A stretch of DNA of 64,000 nucleotides from Fremontodendron californicum (GCA_030761205.1 JAULJL010000046.1:11239590-11303589), one strand, 5' to 3'. Counted from the stretch's first letter, positions 32,229 to 44,142 are shown. Made by a program: numbers and translations. Notes: generated from the sequence alone by a model not told the origin.

Positions 32229-32698
32229 TACCTCCAATTGAAGCTTTTGTTCCTGCCCCAGCTCCTGATATTATTAGCCCAGTTGCAGATACTCCATTAG
32301 CAAAATCCAAAGAAAATGGTTCTTCAGCTTCAAATTCATCATCTCATAGGATTATGAACTTGGGTATTTGGAATCAGCTGGTTTTGTTCTTCTGAGATAG
32401 GGCTTCATTGTTGAGTCCAATTTATATTCAAAGGGGCACATATGGGTTTTTTTTCTTCTTTTTTTCTCAATTTTACTTATAATTTTTAAACCATTTTTTT
32501 TTCATTTATATGTTATTGAGATTATGTGTTTAAGAATGTGAGTTCTTCTGTTATAATTTTCTATTTCAATTTAAATGGCATTTTGTTTGAGTCTCTGTTT
32601 TTCACTTGATCATACTTGTTTCTATATTTTTTATTTTTTTTTCTCGTTGCCCCATCTAAGCTTACTTGTTGAAGATATCATAGAAATGTCATTGGCAT
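32229..32698 (+). pseudogene. Truncated tandem copy of the FLA7 3' end
   Basis: From tacctccaattgaagc onward it repeats 31672 onward: the AP stretch (APAPDIISPVADTPLAKSKE), the Ser/Asn-rich region, the stop and about 300 bp of 3' UTR. It has no start, signal peptide or fasciclin domain. Near the C-terminus 24 nt are missing between two ctggtttt words, removing AVLSGLVL from the membrane tail. The frame is otherwise open to TGA at 32393-32395. Confidence 0.9.
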
Positions 32699-32885
32699 TT
32701 ATGTTGTTCTCACTTCATTTTTTTTGAAATATCCGTATCCGACATTCGTGTACAACGTATATTTAGATATGAGTATGGGGATATGACTTTTCAAATTTAT
32801 AAAAAAAAACTTAGAAAAAATTGAACATACATATGTCAGACACATATCCGTATTCGACACTTATATCTGAATCTGAGTAACATAG
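32699..32885 (-). mobile_element. MITE-A copy 20
   Basis: ttatgttgttctcacttcat ... aatctgagtaacatag. It sits at the same place after the FLA copy as the truncated element does after FLA7. Confidence 0.85.
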
Positions 32886-33061
32886 ATCGGGATGCGGTTA
32901 AAATGAACAACTCGACTAGCATTGAATGATAGTAAATATTCTTCCATTGGAGAAACTTGGTGAGAGCTTAGTAAAAGATTATCTGCTATAATGAACACGC
33001 AAAATTTAAGTTCTTATTTGCTTAGAGCTTCCTACCATTGTCATTCATGGAACTCAGTCAA

Positions 33062-33352
33062 GGAAATAAGCAATCTCACCATGGCAGCCCGCTTGATTCG
33101 GCAGATCTGGCTTGTATTGGGTCGGATTTAGATTTGATATTTTTGTTTCGGCCCGGTCCGAAATAGTATTTTTTTTATTATAATAATATTATTTTATTTA
33201 ATTTTAATTATAAAAATATAAAAAAATATATATTTTAATCGATGAACAGTAAATTCGGGCCTAACGGGCCGGCTCGACCTAAGACCGAGCCTGAGCAAAG
33301 AATATGAAAAAAATTGTGTCGCGGCCGCGGCCCGATCCATGAGCAAGTCTAC
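33062..33352 (+). mobile_element. MITE-B copy 4
   Basis: Left end eroded (gcagcccgcttgattcggc), an AT core at about 33165-33240, right end ggcccgatccatgagcaagtcta. Confidence 0.7.
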
Positions 33353-33413
33353 TATCCACCCTGGCCTCCCTAGGGGAAAAGAGTATGGCTTGTGGTTAAA
33401 TTGGTGCACCATG

Positions 33414-33605
33414 ATTCGTTATGCTCCGAATCTTTCAAGTTTTCATTAAATATAAAATATGATCTTTTAAATATATAAAAAAAAATTTAAAAAAATAAAT
33501 ATAATCAAATCAAATATATATTCATATTTGACAATATAATGATACGAACACGTATACGTATTTAAAAAAACAATTGAACATATCGAAATTGGAGCCGAGT
33601 AAAGT
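33414..33605 (-). mobile_element. MITE-A copy 21, strongly degenerate
   Basis: gttatgctccgaatctttca ... gacaatataatgatacgaac ... ggagccgagtaaagt. Family order is barely visible. Confidence 0.4.
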
Positions 33606-33786
33606 CAATTGATATAAATTTTCTACCTTTTCCATACATTTTATCTGATTAATCAAACTCGATCTGACACATTTATAACCTCGCTCCAACACGGGAATAA
33701 AATGAAGATGACAAATGTTGTCTATTTTTGTATTTAATTTATCTGTTTTTAAAATAAATAAAAAAAAATCCTCTGTTTTTATTTAG

Positions 33787-33787
<1 letters not shown>

Positions 33788-33830
<43 letters not shown>
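33788..33830 (+). repeat. (CT)n tract in fimbrin promoter/leader
   Basis: About 21 CT units, some 550 bp upstream of the fimbrin ATG. CT tracts of this kind are common in plant leaders. It may be within the transcript. Confidence 0.9.
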
Positions 33831-33834
<4 letters not shown>

Positions 33835-34029
33835 CACATTTGCAATAGGCAGTGTTCGCGGATTCTCTGGGGGGAACACGCTTTTCTCTCATCTTCATTT
33901 CCTTCACTTAATTCCAACATCACCCAAACCAAAACATACGACAAGCAAAGAAAAACAAGAAAATGGACGAGGAAACCACTCTTCAATCTTAGCTGCTCTG
34001 TCTTTTTTTTTCTCTCTGTTTCTCTTAAG

Positions 34030-34346
34030 GTTCGTTTCCCTCATTATTATTCTGTCTTTTACATTCGTTTTCTTACATGGGTCGGTTTTTTAGTCTCTGT
34101 TTTGATAAATATAATTGTCTTTCTTTTGGGTTTATGGTTTGGTTTGATCGTTTTACTTTACCTACTAAATTATATATATATATATATATGCTTGCATGCA
34201 TGTTAATTTCAAACCTACATGATGCTTTCTCTATTGGGTTTCTCTTCATTTCTGCATTTGTTGGATCTGCTTTTGTTGAATTTTCATTGGCTTAAACTAG
34301 TGTGTAATGTGAACGTATAACAATCTATGTTTTTGTGTGTGATTAG
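34030..34346 (+). other. Probable 5'-UTR intron of fimbrin
   Basis: CTTAAG|GTTCGT at 34030 and GTGATTAG|TGGG at 34346 frame a T-rich stretch ending 34 bp before the ATG. Inferred only. Confidence 0.45.
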
Positions 34347-34380
34347 TGGGTTTAATTTGGTGGAAAAAACAAGGCAAACA

Positions 34381-37300
34381 ATGTCTAGTTATCAAGGTGT
34401 AATCGTTTCTGATCCTTGGCTTCAAAGCCAGTTTACTCAAGTCGAGCTCCGCACTCTCAAATCCAGGGTAATCTTGTTTTTCTCTTTGTTTTCATTGCTT
34501 TTGGCTTTATTTTTGTTATTTTTTTTTTTCCTGGGGATGTAAAACGTAACATCAATTCTTTACATAATTTCTTTGTATGAAAATGAAACCATGCATTTTA
34601 TTCTAAAAGATCACAATTTTTATTTCAAATTCTTCAAAATATCAATTTTTTTGTATGTAAATATACTTTTGCAAGTAGCAAAAACAACAACTATAGGCCT
34701 ATGTTACTCGGACTCGGCCTATGTTACTCGGACTCGGGTGTGAGTGTCCGATACGGGTATGTACCCGACACGGGTATGTTCAATTTTTTCTAAGTTTTTC
34801 CATATATTTGGAGGATCCTTGGAGGGTCATATCCCCATACCCATGTCCGAATATATATCGAACACGAGTGTCGAACACAGATACTTCAAGAAAAATGAAG
34901 AGTCGGAGCAACATAGCTATAGGCTACCTCATTTAACAAGATTATATAGTGAATTGGCAATCTTTGTTTGACATGGGACATGGGTTTTTGTGTGTGTGTG
35001 TGTTGGTTGTAGTTTCTCTCTGTGAGGACTCAACATGGTCGTGTTACCCTGGGTGATTTGCCACCGGTTTTTGCAAAGTTGAAGGCTTTCAGTGAAATGT
35101 TCAATGAGGATGAAATTAAGACTATCTTAGTAGAGTCAAATAGTGACATGGGTGAAGAAATTGATTTCGAGGCCTTCCTTCGGGTGAGTCTTTTCAAAAT
35201 TCGGGTTGCACTACTTTTCCAGTATAGCCTTGCTAATGAATGAAGAAAAATTCAATAATTCGAATGTCGTTGAATCAATATTTCCTGATGTATTTGTGTT
35301 AGAATACCTGGTGTATACTTTTTTCACTTTTTCTTGCTTAGTGGCAATCTTTGGGATTTGGTGAATTGGCAGGCTTTTTTAAATTTGCAAGGTCGTGCAA
35401 CTGCAAAATCAGGTGGTTCAAACTCTTCATTTCTCAAGGCAACAACGACCACCGTTCACCATGCTATTAATGAATCCGAGAAGGCTTCCTATGTTGCTCA
35501 TATTAATAGCTATCTAGCAGAAGATAAATTCTTGAAAAATTTTCTTCCAATTGATCCAGCCACAAATGCTTTATTTGATCTTGCTAAAAATGGAGTTCTT
35601 CTTTGGTTGGTTCACTGGACTACTTGACAATGCTTTTACTCCTTTGTGTTGATTCATGATTTGATGTTTGTTGTTGATGCTTTTAGTTGCTTTCATGCAG
35701 CAAGCTTATCAATGTAGCCGTTCCCGGGACCATAGATGAGCGAGCTATAAACACAAAAAAGGTTCTCAATCCCTGGGAGAGGAATGAGAACCATACTCTT
35801 TGCCTTAATTCTGCAAAAGCTATTGGTTGCACTGTGGTTAACATTGGCACGCAAGACCTTGTTGAAGGAAAAGTAAGTAATGCTCCTTCCTAATACCAAT
35901 TTAGGTGTTATACTCTATGTTGCTCCGACTCTTCATTTTTCTTGAAGTACCCGTGTCCGACGCATATCCGGACATGGGTATGGGGATATGACCCTCCAAG
36001 GATCCTCCAAATACATGGAAAAACTTAGGAAAAAATGAACATACCCGTGTCAGGCACATACCTGTATCCGACACTCACACCTGAGTCCGAGTAGCATAGG
36101 TTATACTTGCTTTTTATTATAGACTTGAACAAGGTTTTAACTTTTTCTATCATCTTTTTTTTTTTTTTCGTGGTTTTTTTTTATATAGCCCTATCTGCTA
36201 CTTGGATTGATTTCTCAAATTATTAAGGTATTCAACTGAAACTTCCTTTGAACTCATTTATAATGTGTTTGTAATTCATGAAACCATACTGATCATATCA
36301 GTTTTCTTCATGCCAGATGTTTCAAGGGATACATTTTTAATTATATTGCTAACGATGTTTACTTGGCTGTGACATTAGATTCAACTACTAGCAGATCTCA
36401 ATCTGAAGAAAACTCCTCAACTCTTGGAATTGGTGGATGACAGCCAGGTCAGAGAATGTTAATTGTTTTTGCCTTCTTTCCGTGTTTTGGTCGTATCAGA
36501 TACAGGATATTCCATTTTGCAGGTCGGAAACAATTTTATTCTGCTTTTGTATAAATTTTGTAGGAAGTGGAGGAGCTCTTGGGTTTAGCACCTGAAAAGG
36601 TTTTGCTGAAATGGATGAATTTTCATCTGAAGAAAGTTGGATATGAAAAGCAGGTTACAAACTTCTCTTCAGATTTGAAGGTGAGAAACTCATCAATTTT
36701 ATCTGCAAGGGTACTTACAGATTGTTCTGTAATCTTTAGTTTTGGGCCTTAAGTTCCTTGAAATGGTGAAACAATTGCAGGAAAGTGTTTAAGTGTCTTT
36801 CAGTGTCTCAAACTTTAATATATCATCATGTTCACAAACAATGCCTCCTTATATGGATAAGGATTTGATTCATGGTTATATAATCTGATAACAAGTAGTT
36901 GTTAATGTCTATGTTACTCGGACTCGGATGTGAGTGTCGAACATGGGTATGTGTCCGACACGGGTATGTTCAATTTTTTCCAAGATTTTCATGTATTTTG
37001 AGGGTCCTTGGAGGATTATATCCCCATACCCATGTCCAGATATGTGTCGAACACGGGTGTCAGACATAGGTACTTCAAGAAAAATGAAGAGTCGGAACAA
37101 CATAGGTTAATATGTAAAGTATATATTGCCACTTGTCTATATTATTTTCAGTTTTCTAGTGTGACCTGATGTATGATAAACCTATTTATTTGTAGGATGG
37201 AGAGGCATATGCATACCTGCTTAATGCACTTGCCCCTGAACACAGTACTCTCTCAACTTTGGATACAAAGGATCCAACAGAAAGAGCAAACATGGTTCTT

Positions 37301-40300
37301 CAGCAGGCAGAGAAATTGGATTGCAAAAGATATCTCACTCCTAAGGACATTGTCGAGGGTTCACCAAATCTCAATCTTGCATTTGTTGCACAAATATTCC
37401 AGCATAGGTGAGAAATAATGTTTTTCATGTTTTGTGCTTTATGTCTGAATTAAGTTTTCGTAATCATTCATATTACTTGTCCCTGTTCTTTTTTCATTGA
37501 TTTTCTCAGCTTGTCAGTGAACTGATGAGTTCCTTTTGTAAAACTCAACTGTATTTGTCTACTGACACTTGGTGATCTAACAATGTATGTCATAACTAAA
37601 CTAAAATTAACAATAGAACAGCTCGGATAAAAATGGGTGTCTACAATGTATATTGTCTGGTTTATTTGTTATATGCATGTGGGAAAAGCTGACTCAGTCA
37701 TGTACTTACAATTGTGTTTTCTCATTTCTTGGTTGCATGTGATTTTTTGTTACAGAAAAAGAGGTAGCCCTCTCCCATCCCATTAACCCCACCTTCATAT
37801 CTCAGGATTTGATTCTGAAACCTCTAATTTGGAGTCTCAAGTTCTAACCATTGGGGGTGTTCCCTTGGGACATGTACTTATAGATTGTCCAAATTAGTTT
37901 AACATAGCATATAATTTCTCTTGCAGGAATGGTTTGTCTACTGACAGCAAAAACATGTCCTTCGCTGAGATGATGACTGATGATGCACAAACTTCTCGTG
38001 AAGAGAGATGCTTTCGACTTTGGATTAACAGTCTTGGAGTTGCTACGTATGTCAACAATCTTTTTGAAGATGTTAGGAATGGGTAATCTGCTCTTTTCTC
38101 TTTTAAAATTTTGGCTCTCCCAGTAGTATCAAGCTATGTTACTCGGACTCAGGTGTGAGTATCGGACACGGGTACGTGTCCGACACGGGTATGTTTGATT
38201 TATTCTAAGTTTTTCCATGTATTGAGGGTCCTTAGGGATCATATCCCTATACTCATGTCCGAATATGTGTCGGACACGGGTACTTAAAGAAAAATGAAGA
38301 GTCGGAGCAACACTATGAAGCAGTTGTTGAATCTTGTTTGGTGTTCACCCTTTTGAGCCCTGCAGATGGGTTCTGCTAGAGGTTTTGGACAAAATTTCTC
38401 CTGGATCAGTTAACTGGAAGCATGCAAATAAGCCTCCTATAAAGATGCCATTCAAAAAGGTTGAGAATTGCAATCAAGTTATTAAGATTGGGAAAGAGTT
38501 AAACTTCTCACTTGTGAATGTAGCTGGCAATGATGTTGTGCAAGGAAACAAGAAACTTATACTAGGTAAAATCTTCCATCTTACATTTTCCCATAGAATT
38601 TCTGCCATCTATTTCTTATTGTTAATGGGATAGCCAGTTCAAGAGAAACACTTTTAACTTTTCTATGCCGTCTCTGGTGTGAATGGGAGCTGTTATATTC
38701 TCTTTTTCGGTAAAGATGAGGGCGTTATTTTGATTTTGATTTTTTATTTTTATATAGACCACTGTTATCATTCCTATGGCTTTTAAATGGATGCATATTC
38801 CACGAAATGTTTAGCTTCGGGGTTGTAATATGATCTTACAGTGGCTAGCTTCTGAGTGGCACACATATATATAGGCCTTGAAATGGCTCCCTATGTTACT
38901 TGGACTCGGGTGTGAGTTCGGACATGGGTATATGTCCGACACGGGTATGTTCAATTTTTTTAAAGATTTCCTTGTATTTGGAGGATCATATCCCCATATC
39001 CATGTCCAGATATGCGTCAGACACGGATACTTCAATATAAATGAAGAGTTGGAGCAACATAGATGACTCCTTTGTCTATATTTCTCCCATATGTTCTGTA
39101 AAACGGCTTCACTCTTTCTCATTTTCTTGTTTTTCTTCCTCACTTCCAGCATTTTTGTGGCAACTCATGAGGTTTTCTATGCTCCAACTCCTTAAAAACT
39201 TGAGATTTCACTCCCAAGGTAAAGAAATTATGGATGCTGATATTCTGAACTGGGCTAACAATAAAGTAAAGAAGGCAGGTAGAACCTCTCAAATGGAGAG
39301 CTTCAAGGTACAAAAGCAACAAAACGAAAATCGTATCTTAAAATTTTGATTGTAACACATAGATTGACACTCTGGTTTTTTATTGGAATCTTGCTTTTAG
39401 GATAAAAACCTTTCAAATGGTATGTTCTTCCTTGAGCTTCTTAGTGCAGTGGAACCAAGGGTGGTTAACTGGAGTCTTGTTACCAAGGGAGAAACTGGTA
39501 CGGCACTGTTTCATTATTATAAAATGTGTCCTTTTAACTTTGAAACTCGGTTGACCTATGTTGCTCAGACTCTTCATTTTTTTTTAAGTACCTGTGTCTG
39601 ACACCCGTGTCCGAAGCATATCCGGACATGGGTATGGGGATATGATCCTTCAAGAACCCTCAAAAGAAATGGAAATCTTGGAAAAAATTGAACATACCCA
39701 TGTCGGACACATACCGGTGTCCGACACTCACATCCGAGTCCGAGTAACATAGCGGTTGACCATAATGTTATGTGGCACTTGAGTAATAAAACGAAGTACC
39801 TGCCAAGGCGTGCTTTTTGTTTCCTATAGAGAACATACGAATAGGATGAGACATAGGTTCGTTTTGTGAAATTCCTTAGATTCCTCAAAAAAAAAAAAAA
39901 AAAAACCAACTATCATTCATTAATCCTGCGTAGAACCTTTAATCTTTAATGCTCAATCGATAATTTTAATTCATGGTGGTGATTTTATTGGGGAAGCTAA
40001 GGAACACTATACAGGAAACTTTGTTCAAGTCTCACCCATACGAATAAATAGATGATACTATGTACATAAATGCAATGAAAGAGATGTATCATTTTATTGT
40101 TATTGACATTACAGAGGAAGATAAGAAGTTGAATGCAACCTATATTATCAGTGTTGCACGGAAGCTTGGATGCTCGATTTTCTTGTTACCCGAGGACGTC
40201 ATAGAGGTAATTATTGTTCTGAAATTCAATATCCCTATTCTGATTTTAAATTATTGATGATTTGCCATATCTTGTTTCTGTTTTTCTTTTTTGTTATTAT

Positions 40301-41175
40301 TATTGTGGTTAGATAGATCAATATGATGTTTCTTTTCATGAAGTTATGACATAATTTTCAACTTTTGTGATAATTCATGATGTTAGAAATAACATGTTTT
40401 ATAAAAGAGAGGCAGAATGTTGAGGACAATGTCTAACCTAGACCTATGTTTCTCGGACTCGGGTTTAAGTGTCGGACACGGGTATGTATCCGACACAGGT
40501 ATGTTTGATTGATTCTAAGTTTTTCCATGTATTTGGAGGGTCTTTAAGGGGATCATATCCTATACCCATGTCCTGATATGCGTCGGACACGGGTGTCAGA
40601 TACGGGTACTTCAAGAAAAATAAAGAGTCGGAGCAACATAGACCTAGACAACTAAACTGGTTAGACATACTTTGCCCCTCTTTGGGTAGATTTTAATCCA
40701 AATCAATCATATACAAAGCTCAAATGACTTTTTGTTGTTATAAATGCTTGAATTTCCTTTCTTTTTTGGTTAGCAACCCCTTGAGATGAATGCTATTGAG
40801 CTAAACCTGACTATTTTATGCCTGAACTGGATAAACCAGACATCAGTTGTACTTTTTGTTAGGTTGGAACATTATTTTGTTTAATATAACTTCTAATTGT
40901 AATGTCTGTTATAACAGGTAAACCAGAAAATGATGCTTACTTTGACTGCCAGCATCATGTACTGGAGCCTACAGCAGCAGGTAGCAGAGTCGGAAGATGG
41001 TGAGGTACCGGATGAATCCTCCGTGTCATCAAAGGAGGGCGAGAACGAGACGGATCTCGCTAGTGAAGTGTCCGGTTTGGATATCGATGATTCAGTTTCA
41101 GACACGGCTCTATCACCCCAGGTCAAAAATGAAGAAATCTCCACAAAAACTGAAAGTAAACAACAATCTCCATAG
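34381..41175 (+). CDS. FIM: Fimbrin (plastin), actin-bundling protein
   Basis: Fourteen exons, all GT-AG: 34381-34467, 35013-35183, 35373-35605, 35701-35872, 36189-36227, 36379-36447, 36564-36680, 37196-37407, 37927-38082, 38366-38565, 39150-39307, 39401-39497, 40115-40206, 40918-41175. They join in phase to 2061 nt, 686 residues, close to Arabidopsis FIM1 (687). The start is MSSYQGVIVSDPWLQSQFTQ. Residues 1-86 are the degenerate EF-hand region of plant fimbrins. Four calponin-homology domains follow: CH1 about 121-240 (NGVLLCKLIN, VLNPWERNENH, LVEGKPYLLLGLISQII), CH2 about 266-370 (LLKWMNFHLKKVGY, LTPKDIVEGSPNLNLAFVA), CH3 about 390-505 (LWINSLG, VRNGWVLLEVLDKISPG, KLILAFLWQLMR) and CH4 about 515-622 (ILNWANNKVKK, LLPEDVIEVNQKMMLTL). 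A 60-residue acidic Ser/Glu tail ends SKQQSP. Each CH pair binds one actin filament. Seven introns each hold one MITE-A. Confidence 0.96.
34699..34916 (+). mobile_element. MITE-A copy 22 (fimbrin intron 1)
   Basis: The first 20 bp (ctatgttactcggactcggc) are repeated at 34719. The copy ends AGTCGGAGCAACATAG. A perfect 8-bp duplication, ctataggc, lies at 34691-34698 and 34917-34924. Confidence 0.93.
35915..36099 (-). mobile_element. MITE-A copy 23 (fimbrin intron 4)
   Basis: Starts CTATGTTGCTCCGACTCTTC and ends GAGTCCGAGTAGCATAG. A perfect 8-bp duplication, gttatact, lies at 35907-35914 and 36100-36107. Confidence 0.95.
36909..37105 (+). mobile_element. MITE-A copy 24 (fimbrin intron 7)
   Basis: Starts CTATGTTACTCGGACTCGG and ends AGTCGGAACAACATAG. 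Flanks gttaatgt and gttaatat match at 7 of 8. Confidence 0.94.
38134..38312 (+). mobile_element. MITE-A copy 25 (fimbrin intron 9)
   Basis: Starts CTATGTTACTCGGACTCAGG and ends GAGTCGGAGCAACAC; the last bases of the repeat are lost. It stops about 50 bp before the exon 10 acceptor. Confidence 0.88.
38891..39062 (+). mobile_element. MITE-A copy 26 (fimbrin intron 10)
   Basis: Starts CTATGTTACTTGGACTCGGG and ends AGTTGGAGCAACATAG. Flanks atggctcc and atgactcc match at 7 of 8. Confidence 0.94.
39556..39752 (-). mobile_element. MITE-A copy 27 (fimbrin intron 12)
   Basis: Starts CTATGTTGCTCAGACTCTTC and ends GAGTCCGAGTAACATAG. A perfect 8-bp duplication, cggttgac, lies at 39548-39555 and 39753-39760. 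Confidence 0.95.
40444..40641 (+). mobile_element. MITE-A copy 28 (fimbrin intron 13)
   Basis: Starts CTATGTTTCTCGGACTCGGG and ends AGTCGGAGCAACATAG. A perfect 8-bp duplication, acctagac, lies at 40436-40443 and 40642-40649. Confidence 0.95.
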
Positions 41176-41639
41176 ATGGAAGAGAAGGATGGGTAGTAAA
41201 TAATGACCATAGGGCAGCTTTTGAATCATTTTTCCCTTATTATTCTTTGTTGAGAAAACTGGAACTAGAGGCCTTGTTCTTGCTTATTGCTTTTTGTATT
41301 AGAACCACAGTAGAAAAAGACTATAATCTTTTTACCTGCTGTTAGAATATTCTTTGAATTGTTTTGCATTGATTATGCTGAATAATAATGCAAGAAGGGA
41401 AGAAAGCATTTCAAAGTGAGCTTTCTTTGTATTAGTCTTATATTAATGACAAATTTCAGTAGAAAGCTCTGCTCCTTATGGCAGTGTACAAAAATTTCGT
41501 GTATAGAAAATTATGCAAAATTAATTATGATCATGTTTTAAACGTTGGCTTTTGGTACAAAAAATGGTGTTGAACAGCCTTTGGTGTGCTTCTCACTTGC
41601 TCAACTTCAATTAGCAGTCGGATTTTGTAAGCCTCCTAT

Positions 41640-41725
41640 AGGCACCAAGTTAACCGGATTCCTTATAGTAATAATCCTGCACAGGCACCAAGTTAACCGG
41701 ATTCCTTATAGTAATAATCCTGCAC
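41640..41725 (+). repeat. 43-bp perfect tandem duplication
   Basis: The unit from aggcaccaagttaaccggat to taataatcctgcac occurs twice back to back (41640-41682 and 41683-41725) without a difference. It is about 465 bp downstream of the fimbrin stop. Confidence 0.95.
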
Positions 41726-41788
41726 TAAATACAATAATTATAGTTAATGTGAAGATTTCTAATGTATTTAATGAATATATGCATATAT

Positions 41789-42245
41789 TGTGGAGACCCG
41801 CATTCAACATGTGAGGTATTGTCTGTTTTGATCCAAAAGTTTTACGGTTTTGTCTCACAAAAGACGCCTCATGAGTATGTGTTTAAGTCTTTACATATAT
41901 ATTATAGTGGATCTTTAGAGTTTTCCAATGTGAGAGGGTGTTACAAACTCTTCCCGTTAAAGCTTGACTTCCCTATCAAGCCCAACACAGAATAAACAAA
42001 ACCAGGATCACACTAAGCATTAGGATTCTAGAGGTGACTCCCATCTTGTATCACTTAGCTCCCTTAAAATTCTAGAGGTGACTCTTACAATGTAAGATTT
42101 AGCTCCCGAATTTCGATTGGTGATTGCTCTAATACTATTTGTGGAGACTCGTATTCAACTTGAGAGGCGTTTTTTGTGAGACAAAACCGTGAAACATTCG
42201 GGTCAAAACGAACAATACCTCGCAAGTTGGATGCAGGATTTCACA
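41789..42245 (-). mobile_element. TRIM retroelement (miniature LTR), copy 1
   Basis: On the minus strand: 5' LTR 42245-42140 (TGTGAAATCC ... TCTCCACA), then a primer-binding-like site close to TGGTATCAGAGC (atagtattagagcaatc), a short non-coding interior, a purine tract (aacgggaagag), then the 3' LTR 41945-41789 (TGTAACACCC ... TCTCCACA). LTR ends are TG...CA. A perfect 5-bp target duplication, tatat, flanks it (41784-41788, 42246-42250), though in AT-rich DNA that is weak alone. The 5' LTR lacks about 50 bp. It encodes nothing, as is usual for TRIMs. Confidence 0.85.
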
Positions 42246-42935
42246 TATATATATTTATAGAAAAATATTAAGTATTAACCGGTGTATGGTTAAGGTAATA
42301 TTTAAAAAAAAAAGAAGGAAAAGTACAATTCATGAATTATTTTTTTTAATTAAGTAAAAATAATGCATTAAATATAAAAAAAATTATTAAATAATAATTA
42401 AATAATTTTTATTCAATACTTATAGACATCGATTAACCGAATTCATATTTATATTATTTAATTTATAACAACTTTTAACAAATGTCTCTAAGATACTTAT
42501 TATCAAAACTATTCGTGTAGTGATTAATATTGAAGAATTTCTTAATTGATACACAAACAATTATTGTTTAATTCACAATTCTTTAAATATCTCACGTTAT
42601 ATTTGTGCATTGACTGCATAGATATCATATTTTACTTATACTAAATGAAGAATATTGAAGAAAGATTAGATAGAAAAAAAAATAAAAATAAAATAAAATA
42701 AAAAAACATGTTGAGGCAATCATAGGAAATTGGAAATGAAAGATTGAAAGTCAAAAAAATTAATCCTCGGGCGCAATGCAAGCCGTATTATTTTGAAAGG
42801 AGCTGCTTCCTTCAGACACGCTTTACCAAAACAAATGCTGGCATATTTTTCCAACATTTTGTTTCAAAATTTTCAACTTAATTTATTAGTCTCGATTAAC
42901 GATTGATTACATTGATTAAGAATAGTTAAATAATT
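42246..42935. other. Gene-free AT-rich DNA
   Basis: Contains words such as ttaaccggtgtatggttaagg (42272) related to the degenerate tandem repeats at 43.1-44.0 kb. Nothing coding was seen. Confidence 0.5.
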
Positions 42936-43118
42936 GGATTTTATTAATAAGTGTTTTTAGGGCACTTTTTTAGGTCACTATACATAATAATAATTTCATC
43001 TAATGCATTGAAAATGATAAATAAAATTGTCAATTTTTGCATTTAATATAATGTTATTACTATGAATAATATATTATCTAACCTTAAAGAGTGCCCTAAA
43101 GGCACTCGTTAGCAAAAC
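42936..43118. mobile_element. MITE-F copy 2
   Basis: ggattttattaataagtgtt ... agagtgccctaaaggcactc ... gttagcaaaac; the same ends and length as 1334-1516. Confidence 0.7.
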
Positions 43119-43204
43119 AATAAATAATTAAGGGTCCGCTTAATCAGTATATATAAGCACCAATTAAAGATTATTTATGAATTCACTTAATCGGTATTTA
43201 TAGA

Positions 43205-43653
43205 TACCAGTTAAAGCTTATTTAATTATCAATTTAGAATTTTTTTTTGTTTTGTATTTTACACATTACTTTTATTGAATTACAAAAAAAAAATCATTAA
43301 TTATATTTTTCTTTTTATATATATCACCTTAACTGGTGTCTACTGACACTGATTAACATTTCTCATTATTTGTTTACCTATTTAGGAATTTTTTTTGCAT
43401 TTAATATATTATTTTGACTGAATTTAAGAAAAAGTGATACATTAATTATAATTTTTTATATATATATAAGATTTTGCTAAAAAATGCCTTAAGAGCACTC
43501 TTTAAGGTTATTATATATAGTAATATTTTCATTCAATCTATTGAAAATGATTAATAAAATTGTCAAATACTGTATTTAATACAATATTCTTTTTATAAAT
43601 AGTATATTAACTAACATTAAAGAGTGTCTTAAAGGCACTAGTTAGCAAAACCC

Positions 43654-43729
<76 letters not shown>

Positions 43730-43912
43730 GGTTCGCTTAACGGGTGTCTATAGGAACTGGTTAAGATTCATTTATTTACCATTTTAGAATTTTTTTTTTT
43801 GTTGCATTTAATACATTACTTTTATGGAATTCAAGAAAAAGTAATGCATTAATTATATTTTTCTTTCTATCTATAGCACCTTAACCAGTGCATATAGGTA
43901 CTGGTTAACATT

Positions 43913-43955
<43 letters not shown>

Positions 43956-44060
43956 CTTAACCAGTGCCATTAAGCATTGTTTAACATTTCTCAATAATTA
44001 ATTAAGGAATTTTTATTTTTGTATTTAATGTACTATTTTTACTAAATTTAAGAGAAAACA
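43205..44060. repeat. Degenerate tandem repeat array with TA tracts and MITE-F copy 3
   Basis: Units of about 120-150 bp recur, each with tttagaattttttttt, gcatttaatacattactttt, aagaaaaagtaatgcatta and then caccttaaccagtg ... cactggttaacatttctcat (near 43230-43365, 43385-43450, 43785-43915, 43952-44060). The last part is a short inverted repeat. MITE-F copy 3 (43470-43652) and a TA run of about 76 bp (43653-43727) split the array; a second TA run lies at 43916-43952. Confidence 0.7.
43653..43727. repeat. Long (TA)n tract
   Basis: About 37 uninterrupted TA units, the longest simple repeat in the window, directly after the right end of MITE-F copy 3. Confidence 0.97.
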
Positions 44061-44142
44061 ATATACATTAATGACATATGTTTCTTTAAATATCATTTTA
44101 AAGTGACAGTGATTAATATTTTTTTAATTTATTAAAGATTTT

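Noticed and set aside
41545..41995. ORFs of 89 and 77 codons after fimbrin
   Set aside because: They lie across the 43-bp tandem duplication and the TRIM LTR, so they are repeat-derived.
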